The notes under the pieces were generated by a model, which had not been told where the DNA came from, searched no databases, and worked only from the letters and a program-made list of their open reading frames with translations. Shown in pieces: positions 18,172 to 26,987 of a DNA stretch of 34,261 nt. Location of the stretch: positions 1 through 34,261 of the forward strand of contig NZ_JAUJFI010000051.1 of the NCBI RefSeq assembly GCF_030849505.1, given 5' to 3'. Source of the DNA: Azospirillum isscasi (GTDB lineage: Bacteria > Pseudomonadota > Alphaproteobacteria > Azospirillales > Azospirillaceae). The position numbers were made by a program, and so were the translations under genes. Every line of letters begins with the position of its first letter. Within the stretch, counting starts at the first letter, position 1.

Positions 18172-18772
18172 CGCCGCGCGGGCGCTTCGCCGTCGGTTTG
18201 GGCGGTGGCGCCTTCGGGGAGTCGCGTCCGGGCACCGTCACTTCCCGCCATGCGCCGGGCGCCAGACCGTCGAGCGCCCAATCGCCGATCGACCAGCGGA
18301 TCAGCCGCAGGGTCGGGAAGCCGACCGCGGCGGTCATGCGGCGCACCTGCCGGTTCCGCCCTTCGCGCAGGGTCAGCGCGATCCAGCTCGTCGGGATGGC
18401 GGCGCGGAAGCGCACGGGCGGGTCACGCGGCCAGAGGTTTTCCGGCTCCTCCATCCGGCGGGCCTCGGCGGGCAGGGTTGGGCCGTCGTTGAGCGTCACC
18501 CCGTCGCGCAGGCGCTGCAACGCCTCCTCGGTCGGGATGCCTTCCACCTGCACCCAATAGGTCTTGGGCAGCTTGTGCTTGGGCGACGCGATGCGGGCGA
18601 TCAGCGCGCCGTCGTCGCTCAGCGCCAGCAGCCCTTCGCTGTCGCGGTCCAGCCGCCCGGCGGCGTAGACCCCCTTGACCGGCACATGGTCGGCCAGCGT
18701 CGGGCGCCCTTGCTCGTCGGTGAACTGGGGCAGCACGCCATAGGGCTTGTTCAGAAGGATCAGACGGGGCAC
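18146..18772 (-). CDS. rluE: 23S rRNA pseudouridine synthase, RluE type
   Basis: A pseudouridine synthase of the RsuA/RluE family, 208 residues. The catalytic aspartate is D42 in [13 protein letters not shown]. Motifs strongly resembling RluE are [61 protein letters not shown] and [16 protein letters not shown]. RluE modifies U2457 of 23S rRNA in E. coli. There is no S4 domain, as in RluE. The C-terminus is a short basic tail. The start is a GTG at 18772 ([10 protein letters not shown]); no good ribosome site is visible, so it is uncertain by a few residues. It diverges from ghrA and overlaps yejF at its end. Confidence 0.92.
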
Positions 18773-18838
18773 GGTTGGCTCGGAAGGGTTCGACGACGAA
18801 CGATAGCGACGAACGACAACAATACAGGGGTTTGCGCC

Positions 18839-19765
18839 GTGACGCTGCTTTTCTGCTCCACCACCGACCGGTCCGACCGCTGGCTGAGCGAGTTGGACGC
18901 CCGCCTGCCCGGCCTGGAAGTGCGGGTGTGGCCCGAGATGGGGGACCCGGCGGACATCGAGATGGCGCTGGTGTGGAAGCCGCCGCACGGTCTGCTCGCC
19001 AGCCTGCCCAACCTGAAGCTGATCGTCTCGCTGGGGGCCGGGGTGGAATCCCTGCTGCTCGACCCCACCCTGCCGAACGTGCCGCTGGTCCGCATGGTGT
19101 CGGAGGGGCTGACCGTGGACATGGCCGGCTATGTGGCGCTCCAGGTGCTGCGCTGGCACCGGCTTCTGGAGGAGTACAAGGCGCTCCAGCAGGCCGGGCG
19201 GTGGGAGCCGCTGGACCACCGTCCGGCGCCTGAGGTGAGCGTCGGCATCCTCGGCCTGGGCGAGCTGGGCATGGCCTCGGCGAAGACGCTGCTGAGCATG
19301 GACTACCGCGTGCTGGGCTGGAGCCGGACGCCGAAGAGCGTGGCGGGGGTGGAGAGCTTCTCCGGTCCCGACGGGCTGGCGGCCATGCTGGGGCAGTGCG
19401 ACCTGCTGGTCTGCCTGTTGCCGCTGACCGCGGAGACGCGCGGCATCCTGAACCGCAAGCTGTTCGCCGCGCTTCCCAGGGGGGCGGTGGTCGTCAACGC
19501 CGCCCGCGGCGGGCATCTGGTGGAGGACGACCTGCTGGAGGCGCTGGAGAGCGGGCACATCGCCGGGGCCAGCCTGGACGTGTTCGTGGAGGAGCCGCTG
19601 CCCGCCGGCCATCCCTTCTGGACCCACCCGAAGGTCCATGTGACGCCGCACGTCGCCGCCATCACCCACCCCTCGCGCTCCGCCGCGGTGGTGGCGGAGG
19701 CGGTCACCGCCTTCCGCGAGGGGCGCCCGCTGCCGAACCTCGTGGACCGCAGCCAGGGCTATTGA
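18839..19765 (+). CDS. ghrA: Glyoxylate/hydroxypyruvate reductase A-like dehydrogenase
   Basis: A D-2-hydroxyacid dehydrogenase of 308 residues, closest in layout to GhrA, which reduces glyoxylate and hydroxypyruvate with NADPH. The cofactor loop is GLGELG (139-144), with arginine rather than aspartate following the second strand (GWSRTPKS), consistent with NADPH. The catalytic trio is R223 (NAARGG), E252 (EEPLP) and H271 (TPHVAA). The start is a GTG at 18839, with AGGGG about 9 nt upstream; the longer frame upstream overlaps rluE and lacks family resemblance. It is a lone gene, ending 24 nt before a convergent MarR regulator. Confidence 0.88.
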   Translation: MTLLFCSTTDRSDRWLSELDARLPGLEVRVWPEMGDPADIEMALVWKPPHGLLASLPNLKLIVSLGAGVESLLLDPTLPNVPLVRMVSEGLTVDMAGYVALQVLRWHRLLEEYKALQQAGRWEPLDHRPAPEVSVGILGLGELGMASAKTLLSMDYRVLGWSRTPKSVAGVESFSGPDGLAAMLGQCDLLVCLLPLTAETRGILNRKLFAALPRGAVVVNAARGGHLVEDDLLEALESGHIAGASLDVFVEEPLPAGHPFWTHPKVHVTPHVAAITHPSRSAAVVAEAVTAFREGRPLPNLVDRSQGY

Positions 19766-19789
19766 GCGGAGCGGTCAGGCGGTAGACGG

Positions 19790-20230
19790 TCAGGCGGTCA
19801 CCGCCAGGGTGCCGGAGGCGTTCAGTTGCGCCTCCAGCCGCGCCTTGGCGGCGGCGGCCAGCTCCTCCTCGGCGCGGATGACGGCCATGTCCTCCGGCGC
19901 CACGGCGCCCGCCGCGACGACCAGTTCGGCGAAGTCGGACAGGAAGACGCTGCCCTTCACGGTGCGCTGGACGAGCACGCTGCGCTTGTCCTCCGCGTCA
20001 CGCTTGCGCTTGATGAAGCCGAGCAGCGACAGCCGGTCGAGCGCGCGGGTGACCGCGGGTTTGGAGATGTTCAGCGTCGCCGCCAGCCCGCGCACGGTGT
20101 GCGGCGGATCGGTCAGATAGACCTGGAGCATGATCGCCATCTGGCGCGCCGACAAGTCCGGACCGTCCTGCCGGACGCTGGCGATCAAGGCCGTGCGCCA
20201 CAGGCCGAGCGCTTTCAGATTCCGTGCCAT
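19790..20230 (-). CDS. MarR family winged-helix transcriptional regulator
   Basis: A 146-residue MarR-type repressor or activator. The winged-helix core is visible: SARQMAIMLQVYLTDPPHTV, the recognition region LAATLNISKPAVTRALDRL, and the wing FIKRKRDAEDKRSVLVQRT with its conserved acidic/basic DxRS-like turn (DKRS). The ends form the dimer interface. A GGGGGG run precedes the ATG. The ligand and targets are unknown; no transporter or oxidase is divergently paired with it here. Confidence 0.88.
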   Translation of the reverse strand: MARNLKALGLWRTALIASVRQDGPDLSARQMAIMLQVYLTDPPHTVRGLAATLNISKPAVTRALDRLSLLGFIKRKRDAEDKRSVLVQRTVKGSVFLSDFAELVVAAGAVAPEDMAVIRAEEELAAAAKARLEAQLNASGTLAVTA

Positions 20231-20348
20231 GTTTCCCCCCGCGTGCCGCGTCCCTTGCCCCCAAGGCCCCCGCTCTAGGGTCGCGCGGCGCCAGAGTGTC
20301 CCTCAACCCGGCCCGGACAGGCAAGCGTTTCGCAACCGGATTGATCGG

Positions 20349-20627
20349 TCAGTTCGTCGCGGAAAAGTGCGATGATCGGGGAGCGGGCGCCCCGCGCAGA
20401 AGCCCTTCGGTGCTGAAATCCTCGTCCACATCGGGCCAGTGGATGCCGTAACCACCCCCGGCGATCTCCCAATTCCGGCGTTGCTCCGGTGTGGCGTCGA
20501 ACAATCGGAGATACCAGGCGAGCGGCACGGCGATGGACCGCCCGTCCATCAGATCGACCGTCAGCCGCTCGGCGTCGAGCGACACGGCTTTGATGCGCAG
20601 GTCAACCTTGGGTGCCGAAAAAGCCAT
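20349..20627 (-). CDS. DUF2442 domain-containing protein
   Basis: A 92-residue protein with the DUF2442 core: LMDGRSIAVPLAWYLRLFDA, then TPEQRRNWEIAGGGYGIHWP and DVDEDFSTEGLLRGAPA. Such genes are usually paired with a DUF4160 gene just upstream, in an arrangement resembling toxin-antitoxin modules, though the biochemical role is not established. Here the upstream DUF4160 partner is broken while this gene is intact. The start at 20627 overlaps the end of the broken gene by 26 nt and is preceded by GGAGGAATGGC, giving a good ribosome site. Confidence 0.85.
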   Translation of the reverse strand: MAFSAPKVDLRIKAVSLDAERLTVDLMDGRSIAVPLAWYLRLFDATPEQRRNWEIAGGGYGIHWPDVDEDFSTEGLLRGAPAPRSSHFSATN

Positions 20628-20845
20628 GCCATTCCTCCAGGAACCGCACCCGATGCTCCCGCACGATCCGCAGCACGTCGGCCAGATCCTTGGCCGAGTG
20701 GCCCATATTGATTGCAACCGACATCGGGGGTCAGCCAGACTTTTACCGAAGCCCCTCCCCGGTCCACATGAACATGCGCCGGCTCGTTGGGTTCGTGGCT
20801 GCAGAAATAGAAGCGAAAACCGTCCTGGCGATGGATGGCCGGTAT
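20602..20845 (-). pseudogene. Decayed DUF4160 gene, start codon lost and frameshifted
   Basis: The minus strand reads as a DUF4160 protein in two frames. The first part is IPAIHRQDGFRFYFCSHEPN, continuing with AHVHVDRGGASVKVWLTP. The reading then shifts and continues as SVAINMGHSAKDLADVLRIV to EEWHGFFGTQG and a stop. The span is 244 nt, one more than a multiple of three. Removing one C from the C5 run at 20726-20730 restores the frame. The expected ATG is ATA at 20843-20845, with no other in-frame start before an upstream TAG. Two independent lesions make a real pseudogene more likely than a single read error. Confidence 0.75.
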
Positions 20846-20912
20846 GGCGTCGTCCTCGGAAGATAGGGCGACATATAAATAACTCTACGGAAAGAGCGCA
20901 TCCGATCGGAAA

Positions 20913-20953
20913 ATTTCCTCAAAATATGCTGTCACACCATATTTTGAGGAAAT
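20913..20953. repeat. AT-rich perfect 16-bp palindrome between fliG and the DUF4160 remnant
   Basis: ATTTCCTCAAAATATG (20913-20928) and CATATTTTGAGGAAAT (20938-20953) are exact reverse complements with a 9-nt loop (CTGTCACAC). It lies 60 nt past the fliG stop. It may be the fliG terminator, because a TTTT stretch follows on the minus strand, or an operator for the DUF4160/DUF2442 unit. Its low GC content stands out in this genome. Confidence 0.65.
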
Positions 20954-21012
20954 AATTCGATTGATAATTAGCACAGACCAATGAACCCGCAGGTGAAAGG
21001 AAGGCAGGCAAA

Positions 21013-22035
21013 TCAATAAATCAGCTCGTTCTCGCCGCTGCCTTCGGAGATGACGATCTCGCCGCGGGCCGCCAGATCCTTGGCAAGCTGGACCATGTAC
21101 ATCTGGGATTCGTCCACCTCGCGGACGCGGACCGGTCCCATCGCGGCCATGTCCTCGCGCAGGATCTTCGCCGCACGCTCCGACATGTTGGAGAAGAACA
21201 GGTCCTTCAGCGTCTCCGACGCGCCCTTCAGGGCGGTGGCGAGCTTCTGCTTGTCCACGCTGCGCAGCAGGGCCTGGACGCCGGAGGGGTCGAGCTTCGA
21301 CAGATCCTCGAAGGTGAACATCAGCGACTTGATGCGCTCGGCGCTGTCGCGGTTGCGTTCCTCCAGGGCGGCCATGAAACGGTGCTCGGTCGTGCGGTCC
21401 AGGCCGTTGAAGATTTCCGCCAGCATCTCGTGGCTGTCGCGGCGGCTGGTGCGGGCGAGGTTGGTCATGAACTCGGTGCGCAGCGTGCGCTCCACGTCGT
21501 CCAGAACCTCCTTCTGCACGGCCTCCATGCGCAGCATGCGCATGATGACCTCCATCGCGAAGCTCTCCGGCAACTGGGTCAGCACGCGGCCCGCATGTTC
21601 GGGGCGGATCTTGGACAGCACCACCGCCACGGTCTGCGGGTATTCGTTCTTCAGATAGTTGGACAGGACCGATTCGTTGACGTTGGCCAGCTTGTCCCAC
21701 ATGGTGCGGCCCGCCGGACCGCGGATCTCCTCCATGATGGAGTCGACCTTGTCCTTGGGCAGCGTCTTCAGCAGCAGGCGTTCGGTGGAGTCGAAGGAGC
21801 CGACCAGCGAGCCGGTGGCCGACATCTGCTCCGCGAATTCGACGAACAGGCGCTCGATGAGGTTGGCGGAGACCGTGCCCAGGTTCGCCATCACCTGCGA
21901 CAGCTCCTTGATCTCCTCGTCGTCCATCATCGCGAACAGCTTGGACGAGTGATCCTCGCCCAGCGCCAGCATCAGAATGGCCGCCTTCTCCGGACCGGTG
22001 AGGGTGCGATAGTCCTCACGAACCTTCAGCGCCAT
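21013..22035 (-). CDS. fliG: Flagellar motor switch protein FliG
   Basis: The rotor protein of the flagellar C-ring, which binds the MS-ring (FliF) through its N-domain and couples to the stator through its C-domain. The 340-residue length is full size. The N-domain starts [16 protein letters not shown]. The middle domain holds the EYPQ motif (131-134, a variant of the common EHPQ) that contacts FliM. The C-domain carries the charged helix with [25 protein letters not shown] lies about 8 nt before the ATG at 22035. No other flagellar gene is adjacent, which is unusual for fliG. Confidence 0.95.
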   Translation of the reverse strand: MALKVREDYRTLTGPEKAAILMLALGEDHSSKLFAMMDDEEIKELSQVMANLGTVSANLIERLFVEFAEQMSATGSLVGSFDSTERLLLKTLPKDKVDSIMEEIRGPAGRTMWDKLANVNESVLSNYLKNEYPQTVAVVLSKIRPEHAGRVLTQLPESFAMEVIMRMLRMEAVQKEVLDDVERTLRTEFMTNLARTSRRDSHEMLAEIFNGLDRTTEHRFMAALEERNRDSAERIKSLMFTFEDLSKLDPSGVQALLRSVDKQKLATALKGASETLKDLFFSNMSERAAKILREDMAAMGPVRVREVDESQMYMVQLAKDLAARGEIVISEGSGENELIY

Positions 22036-22196
22036 GAATCCGCCTCCAAAAACCCGCCCGGCACCCGAGTCCACCGGTCGTATCCGAAGGTTTTAATCCT
22101 TTCCGAATCGCCACGCCACCCCCGCGACGCCCGCGGGGGTGACAATTTTAACCATACATCGGTCGTCGGACCGTCCTATCCCAGGAACCGGCCGGT

Positions 22197-22229
22197 CACC
22201 CGAACCGACCGATCACCCGAACCGACCGA

Positions 22230-22241
<12 letters not shown>
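22197..22241. repeat. 17-bp tandem repeat (about 2.7 copies) at the 3' end of the aminopeptidase gene
   Basis: The unit CACCCGAACCGACCGAT is repeated at 22197-22213 and 22214-22230, with a partial third copy at 22231-22241. The last copy contains the end of the aminopeptidase gene, and its stop lies at the junction (22230-22232). Confidence 0.75.
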
Positions 22242-23618
<1,377 letters not shown>

Positions 23619-23764
23619 GACGGGCGTCCTTCGTCAGAAACGGAATCCAGACCGGAAGGATGGCGCGGTGGGACGCCCCTGAAAAGAGGGATTGCGGGCT
23701 GGCTTGCCGCAAAGGCGCGGGGCAGGCATGCTCCACCCCTTCCCTTCTCGACCGAGGCACATCA

Positions 23765-24427
23765 ATGGGCGATCTGACGCTGGTCATCGGCAACAAGGCA
23801 TTCTCTTCCTGGTCGCTGCGGCCCTGGCTGGCGCTGAAGCGGACCGGCCAGCCGTTCCGGGAGATCGTCATCCCGCTGCGCCAGCCCGACACCGCGGCCC
23901 GCATCGCGGAGCATTCGCCCACGGGCCGGGTGCCCTGCCTGCGGGACGGCGACCGGGTGATCTGGGATTCGCTGGCGATCTGCGAGTATGTGGCGGAGAG
24001 GTTCCCCGACGCCGCGCTCTGGCCCACGGACGCCCACGCCCGCGCGGTGGCGCGGTCGGTCTCGGCGGAGATGCATTCGGGCTTCGCCGCCCTGCGCACC
24101 CACATGTCCATGGATCTGAAGGCGTTCCGCCCCGGCGTGGGCCACAACGCGGAAAGCGGGGCCGACATCGCCCGCGTCTTCGCCCTGTGGCGCGACACGC
24201 GCGCCCGCTTCGGGGCGGGCGGCCCCTTCCTGTTCGGGGATTTCTCCATCGCCGACGCCATGTACGCGCCGGTGGTGACGCGCTTCCTCACCTACGGGGT
24301 CGCGATGGACGGGCCTTGCGCCGACTACGCGCAGGCGGTGATGGACCTGCCGGCCATGAAGGAGTGGGTGGAGGCCGCCAAGGCCGAGCCGTGGGACATC
24401 TACGCGGACGAGCGAAGCCCCTCGTAG
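23765..24427 (+). CDS. Glutathione S-transferase family protein
   Basis: A 220-residue protein with an N-terminal thioredoxin-like domain (LVIGNKAFSSWSLRPWLAL, where the serines near SSWS are candidate catalytic residues). It carries the cis-proline TGRVPCL and the glutathione-binding WDSLAICEYVAERFPD. An all-helical C-domain with FGDFSIADAMYAPVVTRF follows. It may be a detoxification enzyme; the substrate is unknown. GAGG lies 7 nt before the ATG at 23765. It ends 28 nt before the convergent TAXI binding protein gene. Confidence 0.9.
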   Translation: MGDLTLVIGNKAFSSWSLRPWLALKRTGQPFREIVIPLRQPDTAARIAEHSPTGRVPCLRDGDRVIWDSLAICEYVAERFPDAALWPTDAHARAVARSVSAEMHSGFAALRTHMSMDLKAFRPGVGHNAESGADIARVFALWRDTRARFGAGGPFLFGDFSIADAMYAPVVTRFLTYGVAMDGPCADYAQAVMDLPAMKEWVEAAKAEPWDIYADERSPS

Positions 24428-24455
24428 ACCGTCAGGGCCGGATGTCGGCGGGGCG

Positions 24456-25547
24456 TCAGGGCGACGGCCCCGCCGTCGGCTCGTTGGCGGCGTTGCCGAT
24501 CAGCCCGACCTCGCGGTAATAGCGCTCGGCCCCCGGATGCAGCGGGATGGAGACGTTGGCGACCGCCTTCGTCGGGTCGAAGCTGCGCCCCTTGGGGTGG
24601 CCCTCGATCAGCAGGCGGCGGGTGTTTTCGTGCCACAGGGCCTTGGTGACCCCATGGATCAGGGCCGGGTCGCGGTCGGCGCGGACCAGCAGTTCCGCCC
24701 CCACGCCGAGCGTCTGCGTGTCGGGCACGCCGGGGTAGGTCTCGGCGGGGATGGTCTGGGTCATGTAGAAGCGCTGGCTGGCGCGCAGCCGGTCGGCGGT
24801 CTCGCCGTCCAGCGGGATCAGGCGGATCGGCTCGCGGTTCGCCACGTCGGTGACCGCCGACACCGGAAAGCCGCCGACCATGAAGAAGGCGTCCAGCTCC
24901 CCCTTGGCCAGCCGGTCCGCCGCGGTGCCGGGCTTCAGATAGGCCGGGGGCCGCAGCTCCGCCTCCTTCACGCCGAAGGCGTCGAGGATCGCCCGCGCCT
25001 CCACCAGCACGCCGGACCCCTCCTCCCCCAGCGACACGGCCTTGCCCTTCAGGTCGGCCACGCCGTGCAGGTCGCTGTCGGCGCGCACGACGAGCTGGAC
25101 CGCCTCCGCGTAGAGCATGCCGATGGAACGCAACCCCTCGAACGGCGCCTTGCCGTGGAAGATGCCGGAACCGGTGTAGGCCCAATAGGCGATGTCGGCC
25201 TGGGACATGCCGGCCTCCACCGCGCCGGAGCGCAGCAACTCGATGTTCTCCACGGAGCCGAGCGTGGCCTGCGCCACCGCGATCAGCCCCGGCACGCCGC
25301 AGCTTCCCCCGCGCTCGCAGGGACGGGAGCCGGGCGGGTTGGAAATGGCGTTGGCGATCAGCCCGCCGATCGGGAAATAGGTGCCCGACGTGGTGCCCGT
25401 GCCGATCCGGAAATAGCGGATGTCCTGCGCCCATGCCCCCCGTGGCAGGACGCCCGACAGGGCGGCGCCCGCGGCACCGGCCAGAACGTGACGGCGGCTG
25501 GGGGAAAGGCGGGGGTTGGCTGCTGCGCGCGGCACCGGCGGGTCCAC
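24456..25547 (-). CDS. TAXI family TRAP transporter solute-binding protein
   Basis: A periplasmic binding protein of the TAXI group, 363 residues. A twin-arginine-like signal (SRRHVLAGAAGAALSGVLPR, cleavage near AWA-QD) is followed by the family opening RIGTGTTSGTYFPIGGLIAN, then VENIELLRSGAVEAGMSQAD and KGKAVSLGEEGSG. Ligands of TAXI proteins are often organic acids or amino acids such as glutamate, but none can be assigned here. No TRAP permease (DctM/DctQ type) is next to it, so it must use a partner elsewhere. The start is probably a GTG at 25547 and is uncertain. Confidence 0.88.
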   Translation of the reverse strand: MDPPVPRAAANPRLSPSRRHVLAGAAGAALSGVLPRGAWAQDIRYFRIGTGTTSGTYFPIGGLIANAISNPPGSRPCERGGSCGVPGLIAVAQATLGSVENIELLRSGAVEAGMSQADIAYWAYTGSGIFHGKAPFEGLRSIGMLYAEAVQLVVRADSDLHGVADLKGKAVSLGEEGSGVLVEARAILDAFGVKEAELRPPAYLKPGTAADRLAKGELDAFFMVGGFPVSAVTDVANREPIRLIPLDGETADRLRASQRFYMTQTIPAETYPGVPDTQTLGVGAELLVRADRDPALIHGVTKALWHENTRRLLIEGHPKGRSFDPTKAVANVSIPLHPGAERYYREVGLIGNAANEPTAGPSP

Positions 25548-25654
25548 CTTTTCGTCTGGCCGGCCGCTCCGGCGGCGTGGGCCTATGGGCGGCGTCTGTT
25601 GGACACGCCTCTACAAGAATACCCGCACTCGGTCATTTTCAAGGCGCGAGGGGC

Positions 25655-26230
25655 CTAAAAGACGCCCGCCAGATCAAGAACCCCGGCGAGTGCAACCGCG
25701 CCGCCACACATTTGCACCACGCGCCCCGACGCCGCCTGCCCCAGCGCCGCCGACAGGCCCAGCCCGGCGCAGATGACCAGCAGCACGCCGGACGACAGGC
25801 CGGCCCAGAACAGCGGCCCGCCCATATGCACATAGCCGTGGAAGGCCCCCGCCGCGGCGACCGTCAGCACCCCCAGCGCCAGCGGCGCCCGCAGCCCGGC
25901 GGCGACCAGCCCGCCCATCAGGATCAGCGACGCCGACAGACCTTCCGCGGCGTAGGGCAGCCGGATGCCGATCTGCGCGGCCAGCCCGGCGGACAGCACC
26001 GCCGTCAGGGCCGCCACCGGAAGCTGCCAGACGGAGGCGCCGCCGTTCTGCCCGCTCCACAGCCCGATGACGAGGAAGCCCAGGAGATGCTGCAACACCC
26101 ACACGGGCTCGGTCAGGCCGGTGCCGAACGGGCCGGTCACCGTCATCCGCGCCAGCGCGGGCGCCGCCCCGGCGCCGGCACCGACTCCGGCCAGCAGGAC
26201 CGCCAGAAGAACCGACCGGATCGCCACCAT
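25655..26230 (-). CDS. HupE/UreJ-like membrane protein
   Basis: A hydrophobic protein of 191 residues with a signal-like first segment and about six membrane spans. Matches to the HupE/UreJ family are the LQHLLGFLVIGLWSG block, the EGLSASLILMGGLVAAGLRA block and GAFHGYVHMGG near the middle. Relatives are thought to move nickel for hydrogenase or urease. No urease or hydrogenase gene is nearby, and the usual N-terminal histidine motif is reduced, so metal transport is only a possibility. The start at 26230 was chosen for the GGGGTGGGG just upstream; an earlier in-frame ATG at 26302 exists. Confidence 0.7.
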   Translation of the reverse strand: MVAIRSVLLAVLLAGVGAGAGAAPALARMTVTGPFGTGLTEPVWVLQHLLGFLVIGLWSGQNGGASVWQLPVAALTAVLSAGLAAQIGIRLPYAAEGLSASLILMGGLVAAGLRAPLALGVLTVAAAGAFHGYVHMGGPLFWAGLSSGVLLVICAGLGLSAALGQAASGRVVQMCGGAVALAGVLDLAGVF

Positions 26231-26321
26231 CCCCCACCCCTTTTCCGCCGTCCCCTTTTCGGGGCACCGGGCCGGTATGGCCGCTGCGCGGGGTGGGGTC
26301 AAGTGACCAGGGCCGGAGGCG

Positions 26322-26855
26322 TCAATAACCCAGGGGACCGGGGCCGTACTGGCGGAGGTCCTGCTGCTTGCGGAACAGCTCGCGCTGCTGCAGCGGGTCG
26401 AGCCGGCCCATGGCGTCCTCCGTGCGCAGCCGGTCCACCTCCGGGCTCATCAGGTCGCGCTTGGCGCGGTCGGTCAGCCCCTGGGTGGAGCCGGGCGCCG
26501 GCAGGCCGGGCGTGGCCGGCTGGTCGATGGGCGGCGGTGGCGGGGAGGAACTGCCGCGGCGGCGGACCGGCGGCGGGTTGGGCGGTTGGCCGGGCGCCTG
26601 CGACGCATCGGACAGCTTTTGCGGCGGGGCGGGCGGCGGTTGCGGCGCGGTGGACGGACGGGCGTTCTCCTCCGCCTGGATCTGGCGCAGCGTCTTCAGT
26701 TCACTGCTTTGCGCGGACACCGGGGGCTTGGCCTGGGCGCGCCCCGGCATGTCGTCGCGCGTCTCCGTCGCGCAGGCCCCCAGCGAAAGGGCGGCGAGCG
26801 CAGCGGCGATGGGCAAAAGCGCGGCGGATGGACGGATCGGGGTCATACCAACCAT
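26322..26855 (-). CDS. Proline-rich predicted lipoprotein of unknown function
   Basis: A 177-residue protein with a signal peptide ending in a lipobox (ALSLGAC, Cys acylation near residue 28). A long Pro/Ser/Gln-rich, probably unstructured stretch includes PPNPPPVRRRG and SSPPPPPIDQP. The end is a charged helical segment (DAMGRLDPLQQRELFRKQQD). It is presumably attached to the outer or inner membrane and reaches into the periplasm. I do not recognise the family. The start may be 26855 or, three codons later, 26846. It is divergent from imuB. Confidence 0.7.
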   Translation of the reverse strand: MVGMTPIRPSAALLPIAAALAALSLGACATETRDDMPGRAQAKPPVSAQSSELKTLRQIQAEENARPSTAPQPPPAPPQKLSDASQAPGQPPNPPPVRRRGSSSPPPPPIDQPATPGLPAPGSTQGLTDRAKRDLMSPEVDRLRTEDAMGRLDPLQQRELFRKQQDLRQYGPGPLGY

Positions 26856-26934
26856 GTCGTGCCCCGCGGGGGTGGGACAAGCCCTCTTCTTGGGGAGGTC
26901 TCAATGGGGACTCCCAACCGCCGCTGTTTGCCGC

Positions 26935-26940
26935 TAGAAT
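26935..26940 (+). promoter_or_regulatory. Possible -10 element of imuB
   Basis: TAGAAT directly precedes the LexA box. Transcription would start inside or just after the box, which would explain repression by LexA. The -35 region is poorly conserved. Confidence 0.35.
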
Positions 26941-26955
26941 GTTCTTGTTTTGTTC
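26941..26955 (+). promoter_or_regulatory. LexA (SOS) box in front of imuB
   Basis: GTTCTTGTTTTGTTC fits the alphaproteobacterial LexA consensus GTTC-N7-GTTC exactly. It lies 12 nt before the first possible imuB ATG and 33 nt before the preferred one. It predicts DNA-damage induction of imuB-dnaE2. Confidence 0.85.
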
Positions 26956-26987
26956 GAACCGAAACGATGAGCGAAGGGAGAGCGGGC

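Noticed and set aside
22119-22139. GC-rich hairpin CCCCCGCG / CGCGGGGG upstream of fliG
   Set aside because: It looks like a terminator only on the plus strand, where no gene ends; it may simply be part of the fliG leader, so no feature was called.
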